This document shows, piece after piece, positions 1 to 7,580 of a stretch of DNA of 64,000 nt. The position numbers were made by a program, and so were the translations under genes. Positions within the stretch are counted from its first letter, which is position 1. The number at the start of each line of letters is the position of its first letter. Source of the stretch: Kistimonas sp964291485 (lineage in GTDB: Bacteria > Pseudomonadota > Gammaproteobacteria > Pseudomonadales > Endozoicomonadaceae); NCBI GenBank assembly GCA_964291485.2, contig OZ220224.1, positions 4,753,891-4,817,890 on the forward strand, in the 5' to 3' direction. Under the pieces are notes generated by a model. It saw only the letters and a list, made by a program, of their open reading frames with translations, made no database searches and was not told the DNA's origin.

Positions 1-722
1 GAGTGATCTATCCGGAAGATATCCGGATGCTGGGTGCGAGTTTCAGTACAGTCATTGGTGGTACGTCAGTTGCAGGCGAATTGACTTATCGCCCTAACAT
101 GCCCATTTGGATAGATGATCCTGACAATCTGATAGATCGTACCAGCAGAGCCTTCGGCACCATTCTTGGTGGAGGAGACTGCTTTAGTATTTCGGAAGCC
201 GATCCCGGCAGGGAATACTGTATCAGTGGTCCTGCATACAACAACTACACCCGTGTTGAGCTGTGGACTGGCTCCCTTAACTTTATCCACAGCTTTGGTC
301 CAACTGGTTTCCTGAGCGACCTTAACGCTATCGGTGAAGCAGCCTTTGAACAAGTCAGCGGCCTCGGCGGTGATTACGACCGCTATGTCTCCACTGCATC
401 CGGCCCCTGGAGCGAAGATGGCGCAACATTCTCCTACGGCCATGCCGATGACCGACTCGACCGCTTCGCCTGGGGTTACACCCTGTGGGTTTCCGGCACA
501 ATGTCCGATGTTTTGCCGGGTGTGAACCTCTACCCCGGCGCCACCGTCAAGCATGATGTCAGCGGCAACTCCCACCTGACCGGCAACTTCAGCGAAGACA
601 GCAAAGGACTGAGCCTGTCGCTGGGCGCCGGTTACCAGGACTTCAACGTTGGCCTGAACTGGTACACCGATTTTGACGGCGACAAGGAGCATATCTCCGC
701 GTCCATGAGTTATTCCTTCTGA
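1..722 (+). CDS. DUF1302 family outer-membrane protein, C-terminal part
   Basis: Only the last 240 or so residues are present; the gene enters from the left edge, so the GTG at position 3 should not be read as its start. The sequence near the edge (GASFSTVIGGTSVAGELTYRPN) followed by alternating aromatic/polar stretches resembles the DUF1302 family, predicted outer-membrane beta-barrels. The protein ends in Tyr-Ser-Phe, and a C-terminal phenylalanine is the usual recognition signal for beta-barrel assembly. It lies 29 bases before a DUF1329 gene on the same strand. These two families commonly occur together in gammaproteobacteria, often near RND/MMPL exporters, and are suspected to act in envelope lipid or hydrophobic-compound traffic, but the substrate is unknown. 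The family call is fairly sure; the function is not. Confidence 0.8.
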   Translation, partial: VIYPEDIRMLGASFSTVIGGTSVAGELTYRPNMPIWIDDPDNLIDRTSRAFGTILGGGDCFSISEADPGREYCISGPAYNNYTRVELWTGSLNFIHSFGPTGFLSDLNAIGEAAFEQVSGLGGDYDRYVSTASGPWSEDGATFSYGHADDRLDRFAWGYTLWVSGTMSDVLPGVNLYPGATVKHDVSGNSHLTGNFSEDSKGLSLSLGAGYQDFNVGLNWYTDFDGDKEHISASMSYSF

Positions 723-751
723 CCGGCAGGCATTTAGAGAGGATGCATACA

Positions 752-2065
752 ATGATAAGAAACCACCTGCTCCTGGCCGGCAGCCTGGCCCTGACTCTGA
801 CGTCAGGCGCCGTTTTGGCCAGTATTACACCACAGGACATCAGCAAACTGGGCAGTGAACTCACGCCATTGGGCGCTGACAAGCTGGGCAATGCGAACGG
901 GACAATTCCGGGCTGGGGAGAATCTGCCAGCACGGATTCCGTCACCGCAGACAAGCCCCTGTTTGAAATAACAGCGGCCAACCTCGACCAACACCGGGAT
1001 AACCTGACCACCGGGCAAATCGCCCTGTTTGAACGCTATCCGGAGACCTTTCGGATGCCAATCTACTCAAGTCAGCGAACAGCGACTTATCCAAATAGAA
1101 TCTACGAAAATACACTAAAAGCTGCGAATACTGCCGAACTCCTGAATGGTGGTAACGGCTTCAAGGGCGCCTACGATGCCTACCCATTTCCTCTACCTGA
1201 AAATGGCCTGGAAGCATTGTGGAACCATATCGTCCGCTACCGGGGTGAGTACATAAAGCGCCCAACGGTTGAAGCAACCGTGGAACAGAGTGGCAGCTAT
1301 ACCTACTCCCGCTCCGAGGATGAGATTCTTTTCAACTATAACCAGCCTGGCGGCAGTGAAGCCGAACTCGAAAATATCCTGTTCTACTATCTGTCCAAAA
1401 ACGACGATGGCAGTGCCCAGCTGATTCATGAGACACAGGATCAGACGGCCGAGCCTCGACTCGCCTGGGGCTATCTGCCAGGTATTCGTCGTGTACGCCG
1501 GGCGCCCATTCTCTCCTATGACACCCCTGTTGGCGGTGGTGGATTGCGGACTGCCGATGACACCGATCTGTATAACGGCGCGCCTGATCTGTATGACTGG
1601 ACGTTGAAAGGCAAAAAGGAGATCTACATTCCCTACAACAACCAGCAGCTGCTGAAAGAAACACCGGAGTACGACGACATTTTCATGGCCGGCCACATCA
1701 ATCCGGATTTCACCCGGTATGAACTGCACCGTGTCTGGGTCGTCGAAGGCAGGCTGAAGGACGATAAACGACACATCTATTCCCGTCGTACGCTTTACCT
1801 GGATGAGGACAGCTGGGGTGCCGCCATCGTTGACCAGTACGATGGTCGTGACCAGCTCTGGAAGGTAAGCATCGCCTACCTGGCCAACTACGAGGATGTA
1901 CCCACCACCTGGACGACGTGGGATGTATTCCATGACTTGCAGTCACGTCGATACCATGTGCAGGGTCTGGTCAATCAGGGTAATACCGCCATTGACTTCC
2001 CGGAGGTCATGCCAAAGAAAAAGCACTTTACTCCAGCATCTTTGCGGCGGATGGGTAGACGCTAA
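752..2065 (+). CDS. DUF1329 family periplasmic/outer-membrane-associated protein
   Basis: About 437 residues, the usual length for DUF1329. It starts with a signal peptide: basic Ile-Arg-Asn-His, a hydrophobic core, then a cut near Val-Leu-Ala/Ser. The mature part begins with the family hallmark in which an LG..LTP.GA-type segment is followed by a Gly-Thr-Ile-Pro-Gly-Trp motif. Two ATGs are available, 743 and 752. The Shine-Dalgarno AGAGAGG at 736-742 touches the first but is nine bases from the second, so 752 is chosen. It is probably co-transcribed with the upstream DUF1302 gene. DUF1329 proteins have a LolB-like fold according to family knowledge, which fits a role in moving lipids or hydrophobic molecules to the outer membrane. 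No catalytic residues can be named. Confidence 0.85.
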   Translation: MIRNHLLLAGSLALTLTSGAVLASITPQDISKLGSELTPLGADKLGNANGTIPGWGESASTDSVTADKPLFEITAANLDQHRDNLTTGQIALFERYPETFRMPIYSSQRTATYPNRIYENTLKAANTAELLNGGNGFKGAYDAYPFPLPENGLEALWNHIVRYRGEYIKRPTVEATVEQSGSYTYSRSEDEILFNYNQPGGSEAELENILFYYLSKNDDGSAQLIHETQDQTAEPRLAWGYLPGIRRVRRAPILSYDTPVGGGGLRTADDTDLYNGAPDLYDWTLKGKKEIYIPYNNQQLLKETPEYDDIFMAGHINPDFTRYELHRVWVVEGRLKDDKRHIYSRRTLYLDEDSWGAAIVDQYDGRDQLWKVSIAYLANYEDVPTTWTTWDVFHDLQSRRYHVQGLVNQGNTAIDFPEVMPKKKHFTPASLRRMGRR

Positions 2066-2083
2066 CTATCGTTTCACAATCTC

Positions 2084-2103
2084 TGCCGGCCAATAGGCCG
2101 GCA
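2084..2103. terminator. GC-rich hairpin between convergent genes
   Basis: A perfect 8-bp inverted repeat TGCCGGCC / GGCCGGCA with an AATA loop fills the gap between the stop of the DUF1329 gene and the stop of the convergent gene on the minus strand. Position between two 3' ends suggests a bidirectional terminator. Neither side carries a clear T-run, so termination may be weak or Rho-assisted. Confidence 0.5.
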
Positions 2104-3309
2104 TCAGAAATACTCCGAATCAAGCGCATATTTAATGCTTAATCCTTCAGCGAACAGCTCCAGTTTCTGTAGATAGTGTTGTAACTGGTTAATGATGTCA
2201 CGGGTATAAACAAAATCATCGGGGACTCGACCATCGGCATGATCAATGAAGTCTATGCCGCCGATTTTGGCACTTTCTCCCAGGTAGAGACTATCAAGTT
2301 TACTCAGATCATCGCCTTCCAGAGACTTCCGCAGATTATTCATTCTGGTCGTGATTTTTCTGAGTAACTCCGTCTTCAACAAGGTCTGCGGAAACTCACC
2401 CTGATGCATGACTCTTTCTTTATCACTCAACCTGGGAGGCGTCACCATCTGTTCACCAAACTCTGATTTACTGGCATTTTCAGGCAGTGATGCGATAAAT
2501 AATCTGGCCGTAGTCAACAATCCAGAGAAACCGGCTACCCCCATGTTGAAAGCGACTAATTTATCCTTTCCGTTCATCTCCAGCTGTCGCATGTCTTTCT
2601 TTTGTTTCGTCTTTAGTGCCTGCTCAATACCCACTGGCAAGGCTTGTGTTATACGCTCTGACATTGTCTGGAACAATATTTCATCTCGCAACCAAAATGC
2701 CCTTAATGACAAATTTGCAACAGCATCATGGCTGTCAGCACTGGGTTGATTATTATTTTCCAGATCATTAATTAATGACTGTAATTCTGTCCTGAGCTCC
2801 TGAGTCGCAAGATGGCAATGCTGCTTCCAACTTTCGAGCTGAACAGGCGTCCATTTTTCGTCGGATACCAACGCATCCTTTGAAATATGCCTTGCCTTCA
2901 ACTGCTGGATTTTTTCATTGGCTTTCTCAATACGCTGCAGAGCATCCTGGTAAAACTGTTTAGTGAGTGGGCCAACAAACTCATCGGCACTAACGTATTC
3001 AGCGACATTGTCAGAACCTGATACCTGATTCAATTCGCGATACATGCCTTCGGAAACAGGAATGCCTTGTTCTAACGATTGCCCTATTTCTTTTAACGCT
3101 GGCGAGATGTTAACCGAGTGAACACTTTCAGTATTTCGATTATTCAGAAGCTTGTCAGGCAATGGGGCTTTCAGGGCATCAGTATCCCTGACTTGCTGTT
3201 GCCCATCGGTGACTTTCACACGGCCACTCTCTCTGGGTACATCCACCTCTTCGCTGACAGGTAAATAACTGACTGGCGTATTACCGCTACCTGACACTAG
3301 CCTGGACAT
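2104..3309 (-). CDS. hypothetical protein, mostly helical, possible secreted effector
   Basis: About 401 residues and not recognised. There are two candidate starts, ATG at 3318 and ATG at 3309. The purine-rich AGGAAAGGG abuts the first and is nine bases from the second, so 3309 is preferred. There is no signal peptide and no membrane segment. The first 80 or so residues are polar and rich in Ser, Val and Pro. The rest is rich in Leu, Glu, Lys and Gln with heptad-like patterns (around residues 120-175 and 290-390), which predicts helices or short coiled coils. It is a single gene between convergent and divergent neighbours. Soluble, helical, with a disordered N-terminus and no cleavable signal would fit a type III or IV effector, but nothing in the sequence proves it. 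Confidence 0.6.
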   Translation of the reverse strand: MSRLVSGSGNTPVSYLPVSEEVDVPRESGRVKVTDGQQQVRDTDALKAPLPDKLLNNRNTESVHSVNISPALKEIGQSLEQGIPVSEGMYRELNQVSGSDNVAEYVSADEFVGPLTKQFYQDALQRIEKANEKIQQLKARHISKDALVSDEKWTPVQLESWKQHCHLATQELRTELQSLINDLENNNQPSADSHDAVANLSLRAFWLRDEILFQTMSERITQALPVGIEQALKTKQKKDMRQLEMNGKDKLVAFNMGVAGFSGLLTTARLFIASLPENASKSEFGEQMVTPPRLSDKERVMHQGEFPQTLLKTELLRKITTRMNNLRKSLEGDDLSKLDSLYLGESAKIGGIDFIDHADGRVPDDFVYTRDIINQLQHYLQKLELFAEGLSIKYALDSEYF

Positions 3310-3463
3310 CAAAAACATCCCTTTCCTGTATTGCTCTATTCAGTCTAGACAGGCTCAGGCATCTCTCCGAAGCTTGGTCGGATAATGTGTAAGCGAGCGG
3401 CAAACTATCAGGAATGTGCATAAAAATAGACAAAATGCACCGTCTAGCGCACGTACAGTTGGG

Positions 3464-3482
3464 TTTCTGATACACTCAGAAA
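3464..3482. promoter_or_regulatory. inverted repeat upstream of lemA
   Basis: TTTCTGA, five-base spacer, TCAGAAA: a perfect 7-bp dyad about 45 bases before the lemA start. Its position suits an operator or promoter-proximal element for the lemA-M48 operon. No matching regulator is identified. Confidence 0.3.
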
Positions 3483-3527
3483 TAGCTTTTTCTCTTATAA
3501 ACAAACTAATGAAGGAAGCTGGCCAAA

Positions 3528-4121
3528 ATGGATATTGCGAGTATTGTCACGCTGCTAATTATCGTAGGTATCGTTGTTTATATCATCACGATATACAACG
3601 GTCTGGTGTCTAAAAAGAATGGCTATGAAAACGGTTTTTCCCAGATTGAAGTCCAGCTCAAGCGCCGTTATGACCTGATCCCCAACCTGGTGGAAACCGC
3701 CAAGGCCTACATGAGCCATGAACAGGAAACCATGGAGAAAGTGATCAAGGCCCGTAACCAGGCATCCGAGATCCTGGAATCCATGGCCGGTAACCTCACC
3801 GCTGACAATATGAAAAAATTCAGTGGCGCTGAGCAGGCGTTGGCTGGCGCCATGGGTAGTCTGAACGTGGTCATGGAAAATTACCCGGATCTCAAGGCCA
3901 ACGAGAACATGATGCAGCTTTCCGAGGAGCTGACCAGCACGGAAAACAAGGTCGCCCGGGCGCGTCAGTTCTATAACGATGCGGTGACGGATTACAACAC
4001 CTACCGCCAGTCCTTCCCCCAGATTCTCTTTGCCGCCAAATTCGGCCACGGCAAGGATGCAGGTCTGCTGGAATTTGAAGACAGCGAACAACTGCAGGCA
4101 GCCCCTAAAGTCAGTTTTTAA
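3528..4121 (+). CDS. lemA: LemA family protein
   Basis: 197 residues, typical LemA length. One N-terminal membrane segment (residues about 4-25, SIVTLLIIVGIVVYIITIYN) is followed by the family signature: YN.LV..KN..E..FSQIEVQLKRRYDLIPNLVE, then a long helical bundle with the conserved ARQFYND.V..YN block near residues 145-160. The N-terminus is expected outside and short. An AAGGAAG Shine-Dalgarno lies upstream with a somewhat long spacer. The M48 peptidase gene starts nine bases after its stop, so the two are surely one operon. LemA next to an HtpX-like M48 protease is a common pairing. LemA's molecular role is not established; a scaffold or partner for the protease is the natural inference. 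Confidence 0.93.
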   Translation: MDIASIVTLLIIVGIVVYIITIYNGLVSKKNGYENGFSQIEVQLKRRYDLIPNLVETAKAYMSHEQETMEKVIKARNQASEILESMAGNLTADNMKKFSGAEQALAGAMGSLNVVMENYPDLKANENMMQLSEELTSTENKVARARQFYNDAVTDYNTYRQSFPQILFAAKFGHGKDAGLLEFEDSEQLQAAPKVSF

Positions 4122-4130
4122 TACCCGCCA

Positions 4131-6017
4131 ATGACATTCTTCCAGTGGCAAAAAGACGCCCGGCGTAAAACCGGGCGTTTGATCGTGTTAATGGGTCTGG
4201 CAGTATTCAGCCTCATTGCCGGCTCGAACCTGGTGTACGCCTTGTTTCGCGGATACAAATCTGAGCAGCCCTGGACCACCTGGTTCACCCTCGACACCTT
4301 TTTCATCTTCAGCTGCCTGATAGGTTCGGTCGTCATCTGCGCCAGTGTGACCCGCACCCTTACGCTGCGCAGCAAGGGGGGAAAAGCGGTAGCAGAATCC
4401 CTTGGTGGCACACTGGTAGATCCCGCAACGGAGCATTTCCACGAGAGAAGGCTGCTGAATATCGTCGAAGAAATGGCCATCGCCTCCGGTACGCCTGTAC
4501 CTGACGTTTATGTGCTTCATGGTGAAAAAAGTATCAATGCCTTTGCTGCAGGCTTCACATTGCAGGATGCCGTGATCGGCGTAACGAAAGGCACTATGGA
4601 ACAACTGACCCGTGATGAGCTGGAAGGCGTCATTGCCCATGAATTCAGCCATATCATCCATGGCGATATGCGACTGAACATTCGCCTCATCGGGATCGTT
4701 TATGGCATCACCATGCTGGCAGAATTCGGTTACATCCTGATGCGTGCCGGCGGCAGCTCGCGTTCGAGAGACGGCACCCCGCTTGCCATCGCCGGACTGG
4801 GCCTCATGATCATCGGTTACAGCGGGGCATTTTTCGGCAACCTGATCAAAGCCTCTGTCAGCCGGACCCGCGAATACCTGGCCGATGCCTCCGCAATGCA
4901 ATACACGCGCAATAACGAAGGTATTGCCAATGCCCTGAGCAAAATCGGTGGCTCAGCGTACAGCTCTTTGCTGCAGTCCGCCCATGCTCCGGATGCCAGC
5001 CATATGATGTTTGGCAAATCTGTCGGTGGTTTTTTCAATGCACTGTTTTCCACACATCCTCCGCTGGAGGATCGTATCCGTAAACTGATGCCTGACTGGG
5101 ACGGTAAATACATCACGCCCGTTCTCATCGAAGCAGATGCCGACACGCCAGCAGCAACTGACACAAAAACGAACCCCGCTACCGGTTCACTCAAGGCAGA
5201 GAGTCTGACAGCCTCTCTCAATGCCATGGGAGCACCAAATGCGTCGCACCTGGCCTATGCGACAACATTACTGAGCGCCTTGCCAATGCGACTGGCTGGC
5301 GCTGTTCATCAGAAAGACGACTCGGTTATGCTGCTCATGGCCCTGATGCTGGATGATAACCCGGACATGATTGAGAAACGGGCCACGATTATTCGAAAGC
5401 AGTATGATGAAGCAACCCTCAATCAAACGATTGAACTCTACAATACTATCGAAAGCAGCACGGTGTCTGACCCTCTGGTTCTGGTTGAACTGACATTGCC
5501 CACCCTGCGAACACTGCCTCGCCCCCAACAGAAACAACTGCTACAGACGTTACTCGAACTGGCAAAGGCAGACGGCAAAACCACTCCCTATGAGTGGGCA
5601 ATATTGGCAATTGTTCAGCATCATCTGGGCAGCACCCGGCATAAAAAGACACAGATGCCGTTTGACAGCTATGGGGATGTTCGAAAAATTGGTGCTGAAG
5701 CCGCCCAGATCATCAGTGCGCTGATCAGCATGTCAGGCATGGATAAAGAAGCCAAACAGTCATGCTATCGGAACACGATGGCAAGTCTGGCGCTGGCGAA
5801 ACAAAAGCCACCCGCCAAAATGAGCTATCGCGATCTTTCAAATGCCCTTGAAGCGGCCAATCGCCTCAAACCGGACGCTAAGGAAAAACTGCTGAAAGCC
5901 TGTTGCCAGTGCATCGAGCATGATGGTCAGATCGAGCTGATAGAAGCACAAACCTTACGTGCCATGGCGGTTGTCATGGAATGCCCAATCCCTCCCCTGG
6001 TGACCTCTGTTCAATGA
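4131..6017 (+). CDS. HtpX-like membrane M48 metallopeptidase with TerB-like tail
   Basis: 628 residues, about twice the size of HtpX (near 290). Two N-terminal membrane segments (about 16-38 and 55-73) precede the zinc site HEFSH at residues 170-174, with Glu171 as catalytic base and Glu248 in the R-E-Y-L-A-D motif as third ligand. Further hydrophobic segments lie at about 182-203 and 218-240. A polar linker follows (about 335-375). The C-terminal half is soluble and helical, with TerB-like patterns: a Leu-rich helix, K-A-D-G (Asp481) then an acidic E, repeated near 598 as E-H-D-G and ending in a C-P-I-P-P-L motif. The enzyme probably degrades or shaves misfolded membrane proteins at the cytoplasmic face. 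The TerB-like part may be a regulatory or envelope-stress module. It is co-transcribed with lemA. Confidence 0.9.
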   Translation: MTFFQWQKDARRKTGRLIVLMGLAVFSLIAGSNLVYALFRGYKSEQPWTTWFTLDTFFIFSCLIGSVVICASVTRTLTLRSKGGKAVAESLGGTLVDPATEHFHERRLLNIVEEMAIASGTPVPDVYVLHGEKSINAFAAGFTLQDAVIGVTKGTMEQLTRDELEGVIAHEFSHIIHGDMRLNIRLIGIVYGITMLAEFGYILMRAGGSSRSRDGTPLAIAGLGLMIIGYSGAFFGNLIKASVSRTREYLADASAMQYTRNNEGIANALSKIGGSAYSSLLQSAHAPDASHMMFGKSVGGFFNALFSTHPPLEDRIRKLMPDWDGKYITPVLIEADADTPAATDTKTNPATGSLKAESLTASLNAMGAPNASHLAYATTLLSALPMRLAGAVHQKDDSVMLLMALMLDDNPDMIEKRATIIRKQYDEATLNQTIELYNTIESSTVSDPLVLVELTLPTLRTLPRPQQKQLLQTLLELAKADGKTTPYEWAILAIVQHHLGSTRHKKTQMPFDSYGDVRKIGAEAAQIISALISMSGMDKEAKQSCYRNTMASLALAKQKPPAKMSYRDLSNALEAANRLKPDAKEKLLKACCQCIEHDGQIELIEAQTLRAMAVVMECPIPPLVTSVQ

Positions 6018-6242
6018 GACTAGCGGCAGTCATATAATATTCATCAGTGTTTATGGCTGCCTGGTTACAGCTTCTTTTTATCCCATCGTTTTTAAGCATC
6101 AAAATCTGTTCAACCTAGAGAAATACACCCTTCCATGGGTCCAGCAGCAGAATGGGACACATCATCATCCAATGACGAGGAAGAAGATTTTCATCCGTTC
6201 TTCTGATCCAACGCTGAACTCATCATATGCCTTGACATCTAA
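6018..6242. other. intergenic stretch with decayed-looking reading frame
   Basis: Between the M48 gene and the IS element there is no convincing gene. A near-perfect inverted repeat (GGCAGTCATA near 6027 and TATGGCTGCC near 6052, one mismatch) follows the M48 stop and may act as a weak terminator. A 23-codon frame at 6135-6206 starts M-G-P-A-A-E-W and ends in an acidic stretch and H-P-F-F. It remains open upstream to a stop at 6093. It could be the tail of a lost gene. Confidence 0.4.
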
Positions 6243-7402
6243 GGAACCTGCGAGCAAGTGACGTTAAAGAAACACAGTGAATGAAAAGTCATTAATTCAC
6301 TATTATCCAGCCTGAAAATTACTCAGTTTCTTACCATTGAAGCCGGTTGTCCGGCTTTCGGATACATTAACCCTGTGCCCGGATCATTTGGTCCAGTCTA
6401 ACCATGTTTGCCAGAGCGAATAACATCGCCAGTTTGCCATCATTTTTCCGAAGTCCCCGATAACGGGCTTTGATAAATCCAAACTGGCATTTGATGATTC
6501 TGAAGGGATGTTCCACCTTGGCTCGAATGCTGGCTTTCAGGTATTCCGTTTTCAAAATGACTTTATTGATTCGAGGGTGTTTCCTGAGTCTCTTTAACTT
6601 GCCTGGTTGTTCGGCTATATGCCACTGTACAGCGTCTGTATTGAGCGCTTTTCGCTTCTCGGCTCCTCTGTAGCCGGCATCGGCAAAGACAAACTGTTCA
6701 TCACCGTGCAACAGGTTACTGGCTTGATTAAGGTCATGTTCATTGGCGGCTGTTGTCGCCAGACTATGAGTCAAACCTGTACGGGCATCGACACCAATAT
6801 GCGCCTTCATTCCGAAATACCACTGGTTACCCTTTCTGGTCTGGTGCATTTGGGGATCTCGCTGCCCCGTCTGATTCTTTGTGGATGTCGGAGCTTCGAT
6901 GATCGTGGCATCGACCAGAGAGCCTTCTTTCAAAACGATACCAGACTCTGTCAGCCATTGGTTTACGTCCGTGAAAATAGCCCGAGCCAGATTGTGAGCC
7001 TCCAACAGGTGTCGAAAGTTCATAATGGTTGTGCGATCAGGAATTGCTTTATCCAGAGACAATCCGGCAAATAATCGCATGGACGCAATTTCATAAAGGG
7101 CATCTTCCATGGCCGGATCACTGAGGCTGTACCATTGTTGAAGGCAGTGTATCCGGAGCATGGTGGATAACGGGTACGGTCTACGCCCATTACCGGGTTT
7201 GGGGTAATGAGGTTCAATAATTGTCTCAAGACGATGCCAGGGAATCAGTTTATCCATACGGGCAAGGAATATTTCTTTGCGGGTCTGGCGACGCTTTTGA
7301 GTGAATTCAGCGTCAGAAAAGCTGAGCTGTTGGTCCATGACTGATCTCCGGCAAAGGCTGAGTGGAGATTAGCTTATTATTGGGGACTTAATCGCAGGTT
7401 CC
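6243..7402 (-). mobile_element. complete IS5-family insertion sequence, 1160 bp
   Basis: The ends are visible. The left end begins GGAACCTGCGA and the right end finishes TCGCAGGTTCC, an exact 11-bp inverted repeat. The match continues as two mismatches then AAGT, giving 15 of 17. The element is flanked by the 4-bp direct repeat CTAA (6239-6242 and 7403-7406), which fits the YTAR target duplication known for the IS5 group. It carries a single intact transposase gene on the minus strand. Perfect target repeats and an undamaged gene suggest a recent, possibly active insertion. Removing it restores an ordinary intergenic sequence and shows no interrupted gene. Confidence 0.95.
6367..7338 (-). CDS. 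IS5 family transposase
   Basis: 323 residues, full length for the family. An N-terminal DUF772-type helical domain (about 40-120, with the RPYPLSTMLRIHCLQQWY block) precedes the DDE nuclease domain. Candidate catalytic residues are Asp143 (V-D-A-T-I-I), Asp220 (F-A-D-A-G-Y-R-G) and Glu276 in K-V-E-H-P-F-R-I-I-K. The protein binds the element's terminal repeats and performs cut-and-paste transposition. It reads without frameshift. It occupies nearly the entire element, leaving 64 bases at its 5' end and 124 at its 3' end. Confidence 0.96.
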   Translation of the reverse strand: MDQQLSFSDAEFTQKRRQTRKEIFLARMDKLIPWHRLETIIEPHYPKPGNGRRPYPLSTMLRIHCLQQWYSLSDPAMEDALYEIASMRLFAGLSLDKAIPDRTTIMNFRHLLEAHNLARAIFTDVNQWLTESGIVLKEGSLVDATIIEAPTSTKNQTGQRDPQMHQTRKGNQWYFGMKAHIGVDARTGLTHSLATTAANEHDLNQASNLLHGDEQFVFADAGYRGAEKRKALNTDAVQWHIAEQPGKLKRLRKHPRINKVILKTEYLKASIRAKVEHPFRIIKCQFGFIKARYRGLRKNDGKLAMLFALANMVRLDQMIRAQG

Positions 7403-7469
7403 CTAAATAACAGATAGCATTTTCACTTCGAACAACCGTAATTTTAAATATCAGAAATAGTAACTTTCC

Positions 7470-7505
7470 TGTTACTTAATAAATTTCACTAATACCATTA
7501 GTATT
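7470..7505. promoter_or_regulatory. AT-rich inverted repeats upstream of kinase-like gene
   Basis: Two small dyads lie 75-110 bases before the next gene: GTAAC (6 nt) GTTAC and ACTAAT (3 nt) ATTAGT, the latter overlapping AATAC/GTATT. They are plausible operator sites in an AT-rich promoter region. No regulator can be assigned. Confidence 0.25.
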
Positions 7506-7580
7506 GCGTATCTTTTTAGATAGACTCCTGTAAATTGCAATAAGACAACATTTTATCGCATTCAACATCTTTAAACTTTT

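Noticed and set aside
66..752. 228-codon minus-strand frame at the left edge
   Set aside because: Antisense to the DUF1302 gene, with no family signal.
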